The translations under genes were made by a program, and so were the position numbers. Shown piece by piece: positions 16,697 to 23,038 of a DNA stretch of 29,291 nt (positions are counted from its first letter, which is position 1; each line of letters starts with the position of its first letter). Source of the stretch: CBDVBZ01 sp965372355 (GTDB lineage: Bacteria > Krumholzibacteriota > Krumholzibacteriia > WVZY01); contig CBDVBZ010000030.1 in the NCBI GenBank assembly GCA_965372355.1, positions 1 to 29,291 of the forward strand, read 5' to 3'. Under the pieces are notes generated by a model. The model saw nothing but the letters and a program-made list of their open reading frames with translations, ran no database searches and was not told where the DNA came from.

Positions 16697-16795
16697 ATGG
16701 AAATGCTCAAAGATACACTGACGGTCGTGGCCCTCGTCGCCGCCTTTCTGGTGTTTCGACTGTGGCTGCTCCCCAAGATGGGGGTCGGCACGTGA
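16697..16795 (+). CDS. 32-residue hydrophobic peptide upstream of arsR
   Basis: ATG at 16697 opens a 32-codon frame ending in TGA at 16793-16795. The peptide has a short charged start (MEMLKD), one membrane-length hydrophobic segment (about 7-25, TLTVVALVAAFLVFRLWLL) and the tail PKMGVGT. It begins about 38 bases after the predicted transcription start and precedes arsR by 70 bases. A second ATG at 16703 would give 30 residues. No strong ribosome site is seen, only a weak GAGG some 12 bases upstream. I do not recognise a named family. The clean single-helix design and its place as first cistron of a regulated unit argue for a real small membrane protein. Confidence 0.6.
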   Translation: MEMLKDTLTVVALVAAFLVFRLWLLPKMGVGT

Positions 16796-16812
16796 AGCCC
16801 CGTGCAGCACAA

Positions 16813-16829
16813 CCGGTCGGTCCGACCGG
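16813..16829. promoter_or_regulatory. 17-bp perfect palindrome before arsR
   Basis: CCGGTCGG-T-CCGACCGG has 8-bp arms and one central base, 36 bases before the arsR start and 17 after the small-peptide stop. It could be a second operator or an RNA hairpin that sets the ratio of arsR to the upstream cistron. It is very unlike the AT-rich site at 16654. Confidence 0.45.
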
Positions 16830-16865
16830 AGGGGAAGAGTCCGGACGAACCGGATACAGCTCGCC

Positions 16866-17222
16866 ATGAGTGACCCACTCGAGCCCAAGTTTGCAAAGGC
16901 ATCAAGGATGCTCAAGGCGCTTTCTCACGAACTGCGCCTCGAGATGGTGTGCGGTCTTCGGCACGAACCGTGCACGCAGACCTTTATCGCACAGAAGCTC
17001 GGTCTGCCGCAGTCGACGGTGGCGCAGCACCTGAAGGTGCTGCGATCGGAGGGTCTGGTCAAAGCCGACCGTCGGGGTGTCGAGGTCATCTTCTCACTGG
17101 CGGAACCGAGGATCGAAGAAATCCTCGATGCACTGTGCCACAAGGAAGCAGAAAGGGCGCGTTACTCCTGGGACGAGATTGCAGAGCTCGAGCGAGCGAG
17201 ACGTTCAGGGGATTACGCTTAG
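16866..17222 (+). CDS. ArsR/SmtB-family transcription regulator
   Basis: This is a 118-residue winged-helix repressor of the ArsR family. The core helix-turn-helix spans about 37-64, with recognition helix QSTVAQHLKVLRSEGLV, and the wing follows at about 66-78 (ADRRGVEVIFSL). KALSHELRLEMV (17-28) is the usual first-helix signature. The arsenic/cadmium ELCVCDL motif in the alpha-3 region is not present: only Cys36 (HEPCTQ), Cys29 and Cys91 are available, so a classic As(III) tri-thiol or Zn alpha-5 site is not evident and a redox or other signal is possible. The FmdB gene follows after 29 bases. No transporter or reductase is adjacent, so the target is probably its own operon. Confidence 0.9.
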   Translation: MSDPLEPKFAKASRMLKALSHELRLEMVCGLRHEPCTQTFIAQKLGLPQSTVAQHLKVLRSEGLVKADRRGVEVIFSLAEPRIEEILDALCHKEAERARYSWDEIAELERARRSGDYA

Positions 17223-17251
17223 TTTATCGAATCGAATTCGATTGGGAAGTC

Positions 17252-17443
17252 ATGCCACTCTACGAATACAAATGCGAAGACTGCCACGAGTTGTTTTCCG
17301 AGTTACGAAAGGTCGAGGATCGCGAGGCGCCGATCGAATGTCCGGCGTGCGGGAGCGAGGGGCGGGTTCTATTCAGCCAGTTCGCGCACAGCGGCGACGG
17401 AGGCTCCGGCGGCTGCGGGTCTTGCCCGCCGGGCTCGACCTGA
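17252..17443 (+). CDS. FmdB-family zinc-ribbon protein
   Basis: This 63-residue protein begins MPLYEYKCEDC, the standard start of FmdB/CxxC zinc ribbons. The first knuckle is Cys8-Cys11, the second is CPAC at about 30-33, and a Gly-rich tail ends in CGSC. The family was first noted near formamidase/amide genes, and its function is still unclear. It may be a small metal- or nucleic-acid-binding regulator. A frame opening further upstream exists, but the ATG at 17252 gives the canonical N-terminus and a GGGAAG lies just before it. It is probably co-transcribed with arsR; the unit ends at the terminator at 17619-17647. Confidence 0.88.
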   Translation: MPLYEYKCEDCHELFSELRKVEDREAPIECPACGSEGRVLFSQFAHSGDGGSGGCGSCPPGST

Positions 17444-17480
17444 GGCACGTGCTGATCGAAGCGGCGTGACCGCTTTGGAG

Positions 17481-17600
17481 CCGATCGAGCCCTTCCAGGC
17501 CAGGCTGCGTCCGGAGGATGTCTGCCTGTCCTGTTCCAATCGGCACATGTAACGCCTGTCTTGGAAGGGCTGCCTTGAGGTCAGCGTTACATGTGTTCTG
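17481..17600 (-). repeat. Dispersed repeat family, copy B, inverted relative to copy A
   Basis: Read on the minus strand this segment contains GACAGGC at 17560 and GGACAGGC at 17531, GCCCTTCC blocks, and a 22-base stretch (17545-17524) identical to 14888-14909. The following 22 bases (to about 17502) match copy A at 16 positions (CGGACGCA kept). Plus and minus copies flank a 2.5-kb segment holding ornithine aminotransferase, the RND scrap and the peptide-arsR-fmdB unit. It also holds a local inverted pair, GTTACATGTG at 17552-17543 (minus) and the matching plus-strand GTTACATGTG at 17586-17595. No protein is encoded here with any support. Confidence 0.75.
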
Positions 17601-17618
17601 TGGTGCATGGACGGCCAC

Positions 17619-17647
17619 CCTCCCGCAAACGCGGGAGGTTTTTTTTT
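17619..17647 (+). terminator. Strong intrinsic terminator
   Basis: CCTCCCGC (17619-17626), loop AAAC, GCGGGAGG (17631-17638), then nine T residues (17639-17647). This is a textbook Rho-independent terminator for plus-strand transcription, closing the peptide-arsR-fmdB unit. The 107 bases that follow, to the next start, hold no other feature I can see. Confidence 0.92.
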
Positions 17648-17754
17648 GGGTACGCCCGCCCGGGGGCCCGTCCAAAGGCGGGAGTATGGGGCGGAAAACC
17701 CTCGAATACCCATCTGCGGGATGTGTAGTATCCATGAAAGAAGGAGGCGAAACG

Positions 17755-18357
17755 ATGAATTCCAGAATGCTCAAACCCAGTCCCCGATACCTGAGCAAAC
17801 TCTATCTGAGCTTATGCCTGGTGGCTCTGGCAATTGCTATCGGCAGCGTGCTCCTGGCGTGGCTGATCGCCATCGACGAAGGTCCACGTGCGGGACGCAC
17901 CGTTGCCACCGTTTTTCTCAGCCTGAACGCGGCCTGGTGGCTCGTAGGGATGCTGCTCGCCGGCCCGTACTATAGAAGCCTCAGATACGAGATCCTGGAC
18001 GACGAGGTCATCGTCCACGTCGGCATCTGGATAAAGTCCGTCAAACACGTGCCATTCCGCACGGTCACCAACATAGCAACCAAGCGTGACATCTTCGACC
18101 GGGGGTTGTTCAACATCGGCACGCTGAACATCCAGACGGCCGGGATGAGCGGCAAAAAGGGCGCGGAGGAATCGCTCCTGGGTCTGCCCGATGTGCAGGA
18201 CGTTTACACCACAGTGGTTGGGAAGCTGCGCCGTTTTCGCGGCGGCATGTCGCCGACGACCACCGAAGTCGAACAGAGCCCAAAGGGCGACGAGACTCGG
18301 GTCCTGAACGCCATTCTCTCCGAACTGCGCGCGATCCGGCAGGGGTTGTCGAAGTAG
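17755..18357 (+). CDS. Membrane protein with bacterial PH (DUF304) domain
   Basis: This 200-residue inner-membrane protein has two hydrophobic segments (about 16-39 and 50-68) followed by a cytoplasmic bacterial pleckstrin-homology domain of the YdbS/YdbT type (about 71-160). The domain starts at YRSLRYEILDDEVIVHVGIW, and KHVPFRTVTNIATKRDIFDRGLFNIGTLNIQTAG covers positions of its conserved strands (about 97-130, given here only as a key block). The final 40 residues are charged and probably form a helix. The start at 17755 is fixed by AAGGAGG seven bases upstream. The family's role is not established; members may act in envelope stress or protein quality. It stands alone in its own transcription unit after the terminator. 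Confidence 0.85.
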   Translation: MNSRMLKPSPRYLSKLYLSLCLVALAIAIGSVLLAWLIAIDEGPRAGRTVATVFLSLNAAWWLVGMLLAGPYYRSLRYEILDDEVIVHVGIWIKSVKHVPFRTVTNIATKRDIFDRGLFNIGTLNIQTAGMSGKKGAEESLLGLPDVQDVYTTVVGKLRRFRGGMSPTTTEVEQSPKGDETRVLNAILSELRAIRQGLSK

Positions 18358-18704
18358 TCTCGTGTCTCCGGCCGGCCGGTTCCTCTATCGATACCCGTTA
18401 TCCCCGAAATGCAAAAGTGAGGGAATTCACATGCCCCGGCGGACCATTGCGGAAAGCCACGCACGTTCAACGTCATATTTAATAGATAGTTATAAAGGTG
18501 GCCAACCACTCGAATGATGGGCATAGGAAATGCTCTAGCCACATCGACTAACTTTTTGCAACTGGTCGTAAGCAAAAGAACATGACGTTCGCCAGGCCGC
18601 ACTCACGGTGACCGAAATGCAGTGGCATCTTCAGGTGGCTAGGCAACACGCGATTCTTCGCCGTTGTTCGCTTGGTGCTCGTCTGAGAGGAGGTTCAGAC
18701 CAGA
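18358..18704. other. 347-base intergenic region, AT-rich, no gene seen
   Basis: This gap is markedly richer in A and T than its flanks (especially 18472-18500) and contains no convincing frame. Two exact 8-bp inverted pairs are interleaved: AACGTCAT (18469-18476) with ATGACGTT (18582-18589), and CTAGCCAC (18535-18542) with GTGGCTAG (18635-18642). It must hold the promoter of the lipoprotein gene, but no single strong -35/-10 pair stands out. It may be the remains of an inserted element. Confidence 0.4.
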
Positions 18705-19682
18705 ATGAGAAGCGTATTCCGAACAAGCTGCTACGTCTGTATGGTGCTCCTACTCGGATCCGTCACCGGCTGCAGCGAGGATGACCCCGTCGCTACCCCA
18801 CAGGTCGATCCGGCAGGCAGCATCGGCGTCTACACGGATGCCGGCGGTGCCGGCACCGATGTGATCGACACCGGTGGCTCAGTGACGTTGTACGTCGTTC
18901 ACAAGGTCGTGCCGGGCGCGCTGGGATCGTCGTTCAGGGTCGAGGCCCCGGCGGGCTGGGTCCGTCTTTGGGCGCAGCCTCAGTTTGCGGTAACCCTGGG
19001 TAATCCCGAAGACGGATTGTCGGTGGGATACGGGGACTGCATCAATGGTGCAATCCACGTCATGACGCTGATGTACGATTCTCCGGGTAACAGCGCGGTA
19101 GACTCGAAGTTCAAGATCCTTCCGCATTCCGCAATCCCTGAGGGTATTGAGACCGTCGATTGCAACCGCCGTGAGTGGCGAAATGCAAGAGGTATCGAGT
19201 CGCCTGTCACGACGCCGGAGGACAATCCGGCCGGTCGGATTGGTGTGTATAACGATATCCTGGGCACGAACATCAATATCATCGACACCGGTGGCGAGGT
19301 GACGCTCTATATCGTTCACGATGTCGCGAACGCGATGGGAGCATCCTTCAGAATCGAAGCTCCCGCCGGTTGGACGCGGAAGTCGTCGCAGAACCAGTTT
19401 CCCGTCACGCTGGGCAACCCCGAAAACGGGATTGCGGTTGGATTCGGTGACTGTCTGCAGGGGCCGATCCACATCATGACGTTGACGTACACGTCTCCGG
19501 GCAACTCCGCTCCGGACGCCATGTTCAAGGTTCGTCCGCATTCGGGGATTCCCGATGGCATCGAGAGCGTGGATTGCACGCAGACCGAGCTGCGGACCAC
19601 GGTCGGTGTGCACTCCCCGGTGAGCCTGAATATTCCCCCGGGGAGCACTCGGGGAGGCGATCCCACGGAGGACCTTCCCTAG
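18705..19682 (+). CDS. Lipoprotein with two tandem 138-residue repeats
   Basis: This 325-residue envelope lipoprotein has a signal peptide ending in a lipobox (SVTGC, Cys23), then a short acidic linker. Two copies of one domain follow, about 34-171 and 172-309. Each opens with PAG-IGVY-D, continues through IDTGG-VTLY-VH, F-VEAPAGW, the Q-QF-VTLGNPE-G block and GDC, then HIMTL-Y-SPGNS, and closes with VDC. The repeat period is exactly 138 residues (Cys112 to Cys250, Cys153 to Cys291), and each copy has a cysteine pair 41 residues apart, likely a disulfide. The beta-rich pattern suggests a beta-sandwich. I do not recognise a named domain. AGGAGG lies ten bases before the ATG. A terminator follows. 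It is monocistronic, and its function is unknown. Confidence 0.88.
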   Translation: MRSVFRTSCYVCMVLLLGSVTGCSEDDPVATPQVDPAGSIGVYTDAGGAGTDVIDTGGSVTLYVVHKVVPGALGSSFRVEAPAGWVRLWAQPQFAVTLGNPEDGLSVGYGDCINGAIHVMTLMYDSPGNSAVDSKFKILPHSAIPEGIETVDCNRREWRNARGIESPVTTPEDNPAGRIGVYNDILGTNINIIDTGGEVTLYIVHDVANAMGASFRIEAPAGWTRKSSQNQFPVTLGNPENGIAVGFGDCLQGPIHIMTLTYTSPGNSAPDAMFKVRPHSGIPDGIESVDCTQTELRTTVGVHSPVSLNIPPGSTRGGDPTEDLP

Positions 19683-19713
19683 GAGACACGCTGGACGAGA
19701 TACACAACGCATC

Positions 19714-19752
19714 GAGCGCGGGGGCCGAATGGCTCTCGCGCTCTTGCTTTTT
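19714..19752 (+). terminator. Intrinsic terminator after the repeat lipoprotein
   Basis: A 13-bp stem (GAGCGCG plus GGGGCC against GGCTCT plus CGCGCTC, two G-T wobbles) with loop GAAT is followed by TTGCTTTTT. It lies 32 bases after the lipoprotein stop and points in the plus direction. The minus-strand genes that end at 19820 have no T-run on their side. Confidence 0.8.
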
Positions 19753-19819
19753 GCCCTCGCGGATGACACCGGCGCGCGCTCGTTCGCGTTCGCAGACGCC
19801 CCACCCGGACTTTTCTGCA

Positions 19820-19957
19820 CTACTGTTTGGAGAAATGCCGGTACAACAGCCACGTCGCGGTAAATGACACGATGAAAATCAGGGCGGGAATGGCAACCCC
19901 CAGTGCGGGGTGCCCGATCGGTCCGGCTGCTGAGAGAAAGAACACGCCCGGTATCAC
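19820..19957 (-). CDS. Small membrane protein, 45 residues, last gene of the symporter operon
   Basis: The GTG at 19957 overlaps the TGA of the preceding 42-residue gene (GTGA). A GAGG six bases upstream is a fair ribosome site. The peptide starts MIPGVFFLSAAGPIGHPALG, continues into a membrane-length hydrophobic segment (about 18-38) and ends in a basic/aromatic tail LYRHFSKQ. It is too short for most gene finders. I do not recognise a family. The exact coupling, the one-helix layout and the run of three such genes after a symporter make a real protein likely. A role as a small accessory subunit of the symporter is inferred from context. Confidence 0.65.
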   Translation of the reverse strand: MIPGVFFLSAAGPIGHPALGVAIPALIFIVSFTATWLLYRHFSKQ

Positions 19958-20082
19958 TCGTTGCCTCGTTTCCCGTTCTCGCGTTGGTGTTTGCGGTACG
20001 ATACCCAGGCGAGTATCAACCCCAGGAACGATGCAAAGTAGGCAATCGACATACCGATCACCATCGCCAGCCCCTTATTCAT
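19954..20082 (-). CDS. Small membrane protein, 42 residues, symporter operon
   Basis: The ATG at 20082 lies inside the end of the preceding gene (8-base overlap), with GGGAG seven bases upstream. The peptide has a short start (MNKGL), one transmembrane segment (about 6-27, MVIGMSIAYFASFLGLILAWVS) and a very basic tail (YRKHQRENGKRGNE), which by the positive-inside rule puts the C-terminus in the cytoplasm. A longer frame opening at 20151 was rejected because its extra residues lie in the coding end of the 99-residue gene and have no ribosome site. Similar one-helix proteins are known beside sodium symporters as small accessory proteins; membership is inferred from layout, not from a firm match. 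Confidence 0.72.
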   Translation of the reverse strand: MNKGLAMVIGMSIAYFASFLGLILAWVSYRKHQRENGKRGNE

Positions 20083-20374
20083 CGGTTTTCTCCCACCGCG
20101 CGGTACGCTCGAGGTCGGCGATATATTCCTTTTGCCGCAGCTCATATTCATCGGATATCGCCTTGAGTTTGGGATCGATAATCCAGTGCATCAAAACGAT
20201 TGCGACAATTCCCAACGCCAGAAGGACAAAACCCGGCCATAACAACAAACAGCTCAGCACGATGCCGAGCATTATCAAAATGTAGGCAATCGGCGACACG
20301 ATGATCGCAAGCCAATCCTCTTTTGTCCATTCATCGGCCTCGGCGGCCGACCAGTTTCTTTTGATAAAGCTCAC
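20075..20374 (-). CDS. Small membrane protein, 99 residues, symporter operon
   Basis: The GTG at 20374 overlaps the symporter TGA (GTGA) and has AAGGAGAC seven bases upstream. The protein starts with a polar segment (about 1-20, FIKRNWSAAEADEWTKEDW), then has two adjacent hydrophobic segments (about 21-42 and 44-62), and ends with a charged helical tail (about 65-99) probably in the cytoplasm. A longer frame starting at 20455 in the symporter's coding region was rejected on the ribosome site and the coupling. I do not recognise a named family. The fused position behind the symporter suggests an auxiliary subunit or a regulator of its stability. Confidence 0.75.
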   Translation of the reverse strand: MSFIKRNWSAAEADEWTKEDWLAIIVSPIAYILIMLGIVLSCLLLWPGFVLLALGIVAIVLMHWIIDPKLKAISDEYELRQKEYIADLERTARWEKTDE

Positions 20375-21975
20375 GCCGTGTCTCCTTGTGCCTCCGGCGC
20401 CCCACCTCCGTGCAGCAGCCCACGTCGCTCGGCTTCTCTCCTGACCGGTCCCCACCAGCCGATCGGCCGCGACATAACGTAGTACTTCACGAGGTGATCC
20501 ATGTCTTCAGGTTTGGTAAGAAATGTAACCGGGACATAGATCAGCGCACCCAGAAGCATCAGAAGCCAGAACTGCTGGTAGTCGAGTAGCTCCGGCAGGA
20601 GCCCGAACTCCGGGAGAATCCACACCACCAGCCAGCTCAGTCCCAGATTGGCGATCCAGGATGCGAGAAGGCCCCAGGCGTTGAAGCGCCACCAGATGAC
20701 TTGCAGGATATTGGGGAGCCAGATACCTGCCGCCATCAGCCACAGCGCGAAGATGAGCCAGGATGTGATTTCCTCCATGATCAAGCCGTAGAAGAACGAT
20801 CCCAGAAGGAGGATCAATGTCGCGATCCGGCCGAACCGGACCAGCTCTTTCTCTGTGGCATTTGGTTTGAAATAGTGTTTGAAAAGGTCACGCGTCGCGT
20901 ACGCAGCCCCCAGATTCAAATGGGTCGAGATCGTCGAGAGATGAATGGCGAGGATGGCTGCGAAAAAGAAACCGACCATTCCCGACGGCAAGTACTCGAA
21001 GCCGATGCGAAACCAGCCGAGCTCGTAGTCCGAGACCTCTTCGATGTTCGGGAACATTACATAGAAGCCCAGAATGGCGATCGCCCAGACCGAATTCCTG
21101 ACGATCACAAGGAGCGCGCCCCACCAGATGCTATAGCTCGCATCGCGGACGGTCTTGTTGGATTGAATGCGCTGCGCTTCCGCATACCAGTCGATGCTCG
21201 TTCCCATACCGAACCCACCGAGGACGGCGATCACCAGCATGGTGATGAACCACATCGCGGGAAAATCGCCTTCGAACCACCCCGAAAACGCAAACGGGTT
21301 GAGTCGCCAGGATTCACCCATTTCGCTCAGTCTTCCGACAATCCCCGCCGGCCCACCCGCGGCCGTCACACCCCAAATCGATACCACGATGATCGCGGCG
21401 AATGCGATGATGCCCTGCTGAAAATCCGCCATGACGACGCCCCAGTATCCGGCGGCTAGCACGTAAACCGCGCAGATCGAGCTAAAGAGAAGGAGACCGA
21501 TCCAGGTCTCCCAGCCAAACGCCATGTTACAGATCTTGCCCATCGCGATGCCGACCCAGCCGAGGATGAACATGTTCATAAAGACTTGCCAGCCGGCGAT
21601 CCAGCCGCGCAGAAGCTCGGCGCCCAATCCTCCAAAGCGAACGGTATTCCATTCGGCCTGCGTGTATGCGACCGATCGCCTGAAGATCCGGGTCGACACA
21701 AACGCGCTGATCGCGCACCACGCAGAAAAGAATGTGTACCAGAGACCGGCCAGACCGTAGCGGTAGATGACGCCGGTGACCCACATCGGTGTGTCGGTGG
21801 CCGTGTGAGTCGCGTACACCGATGACGCGGGCAGCCACCAGGGCAATCCCCGGCCCGCAAGAAAGAAATCGGACTCGGATCGTCTGCCCAAACGGTAGAA
21901 AAGCACCCCGCATCCCACCATGAGGATCAAAAAGAGACCCAGCCAAATCCAGTCGAGCCGTGTAAACGTGACCAT
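20371..21975 (-). CDS. Sodium:solute symporter (SSS family)
   Basis: This is an inner-membrane secondary transporter of the SSS family with 534 residues, normal for 13-14 helices. SDFFLAGRGLPWWLPASSVYATHTATDT, near residues 34-60 (key residues only: FLAGRGLPWW), is the family's helix-1 signature. The loop before helix 8 carries HLSTISTHLN at 345-354; its Ser350 and Thr351 fall where the conserved Na2-site hydroxyls of vSGLT-like transporters lie, so sodium coupling is plausible. The substrate is not evident. The start at 21975 has GGGGA about six bases upstream and was preferred to the ATG at 22017, which has none. Three small membrane proteins are coupled behind it. A molybdenum hydroxylase starts divergently 145 bases away; the two may share a substrate. 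Confidence 0.9.
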   Translation of the reverse strand: MVTFTRLDWIWLGLFLILMVGCGVLFYRLGRRSESDFFLAGRGLPWWLPASSVYATHTATDTPMWVTGVIYRYGLAGLWYTFFSAWCAISAFVSTRIFRRSVAYTQAEWNTVRFGGLGAELLRGWIAGWQVFMNMFILGWVGIAMGKICNMAFGWETWIGLLLFSSICAVYVLAAGYWGVVMADFQQGIIAFAAIIVVSIWGVTAAGGPAGIVGRLSEMGESWRLNPFAFSGWFEGDFPAMWFITMLVIAVLGGFGMGTSIDWYAEAQRIQSNKTVRDASYSIWWGALLVIVRNSVWAIAILGFYVMFPNIEEVSDYELGWFRIGFEYLPSGMVGFFFAAILAIHLSTISTHLNLGAAYATRDLFKHYFKPNATEKELVRFGRIATLILLLGSFFYGLIMEEITSWLIFALWLMAAGIWLPNILQVIWWRFNAWGLLASWIANLGLSWLVVWILPEFGLLPELLDYQQFWLLMLLGALIYVPVTFLTKPEDMDHLVKYYVMSRPIGWWGPVRREAERRGLLHGGGAPEAQGDTA

Positions 21976-22007
21976 TCTTCGTCCCCGATCCGTTGATTGA
22001 TTTCGGG

Positions 22008-22016
22008 ATTGTATCA
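22008..22016 (-). promoter_or_regulatory. Extended -10 element, candidate promoter of the symporter operon
   Basis: On the minus strand TGA-TACAAT forms an extended -10 about 33 bases before the symporter start; the -35 region is poor. The 145-base gap must also hold the divergent promoter of the hydroxylase genes, which I could not locate firmly. Confidence 0.4.
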
Positions 22017-22120
22017 CGGAATTTGCCCGGTACCGCTAGATCAAACTGCTTCCCTTACCCCCCCGCGATGGGATAGTATGGTTTCGCGGTGTGCGCCGCG
22101 AACCACACACGAAATGACCC

Positions 22121-22984
22121 ATGCCCAGGACCTACGAATACCACCGGCCCGCTGACCTTGCACAAGCGTGCCGGCTTCTCGAAGATCTCCCCGAACCGCA
22201 GCTTCTGGCGGGGGGGACGGATCTTCTCTACGATATCGACGCGGGTGTGCGTGACGCGCAGCACGTCGTCTCGCTCCAGGATGTACGCGAGCTGGGCGGC
22301 ATCGAGGAAACGGACGACCACGTATCCATCGGTGCCGGTTGCACGGCCCGCGAGGTTCATTCATCCTCTGTCATCGAGAAGCTGTTTCCAGAGATCACCG
22401 AAATGGTAGTCACGTTCGCCTCGCCTCAGATCCGAACCCGCGCGACGGTTGCGGGCAACATCTGCAGCGCGGTTCCGTGTGCAGATTTTCCCGTTATTCT
22501 GATAGCGCTCGGGGCGTCGGTCGAGCTGATGTCGGCGAAGGCGACCCGTAAGATCGCGCTCGCGGATTTCTTTACCGGTCCCAGGGAAACGCTTCGCGAA
22601 AAAAACGAGCTGGTCGTGCGAATCCTCGTACCCAAAAAACCGCCGGGGTCCGGGGCGTGTTTTATGAAGTATCAGCGCCGCGCCTCGAATTCGCTGGCGG
22701 TGACGAGCGTGGGTTCGTATCTGCGTTTCGACGGTGGGGTGTGCGGTGAGGCGCGGGTCGTCCTGGGGGCCGTGGCGCCGATCCCGCTTCTGGCAAAGAC
22801 GGCGGGTGCATCGCTCGTGGGACAAGCGGTGAATGATGACACCGTGGCGGTGGCGGCCGGTAAGGCGCGCGACGAGGCGCAGCCGATTGCCGATGTCCGG
22901 GGCAGCGATGGTTTTCGGCGGCATCTCGTGTATGTGCTCGCCGAACGCACGCTGAAACGGGCGAACAAACAGATCAACGGATAG
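22121..22984 (+). CDS. FAD-binding subunit of a molybdenum hydroxylase (XdhB/CoxM type)
   Basis: This 287-residue flavoprotein subunit carries electrons between the iron-sulfur clusters and the final acceptor. The FAD pyrophosphate motif LLAGGTDLL is at 28-36. The second FAD motif, TVAGNICSAVPCADFP, is at about 109-124. A C-terminal CO dehydrogenase flavoprotein domain (about 175-280) follows, with YQRRASNSLAVTSVG at its start. There is no extra cysteine-rich insert, so the [4Fe-4S] loop known in HcrB of 4-hydroxybenzoyl-CoA reductase is absent. The ribosome site is weak. The fused iron-sulfur/molybdenum gene follows after 54 bases, so the pair likely forms one enzyme. No molybdenum cofactor insertion gene (XdhC type) is seen here. 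Confidence 0.92.
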   Translation: MPRTYEYHRPADLAQACRLLEDLPEPQLLAGGTDLLYDIDAGVRDAQHVVSLQDVRELGGIEETDDHVSIGAGCTAREVHSSSVIEKLFPEITEMVVTFASPQIRTRATVAGNICSAVPCADFPVILIALGASVELMSAKATRKIALADFFTGPRETLREKNELVVRILVPKKPPGSGACFMKYQRRASNSLAVTSVGSYLRFDGGVCGEARVVLGAVAPIPLLAKTAGASLVGQAVNDDTVAVAAGKARDEAQPIADVRGSDGFRRHLVYVLAERTLKRANKQING

Positions 22985-23038
22985 CAGCGGCCGTCAAAAA
23001 CCCGGTCAAAGAACTCCTGGCTTAAGAGTGGGACAATT

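Noticed and set aside
16866..17222. Arsenic-resistance operon around arsR
   Set aside because: The ELCVCDL-type metal motif, arsenate reductase and arsenite pump are all missing nearby.
17518..17754. N-terminal extension of the PH-domain protein through the repeat and terminator
   Set aside because: It would translate through an intrinsic terminator and a dispersed repeat; the start at 17755 has an ideal ribosome site.
18469..18642. Integron attC-like site
   Set aside because: The inverted pairs do not carry the RYYYAAC/GTTRRRY core sites and no integrase is present.
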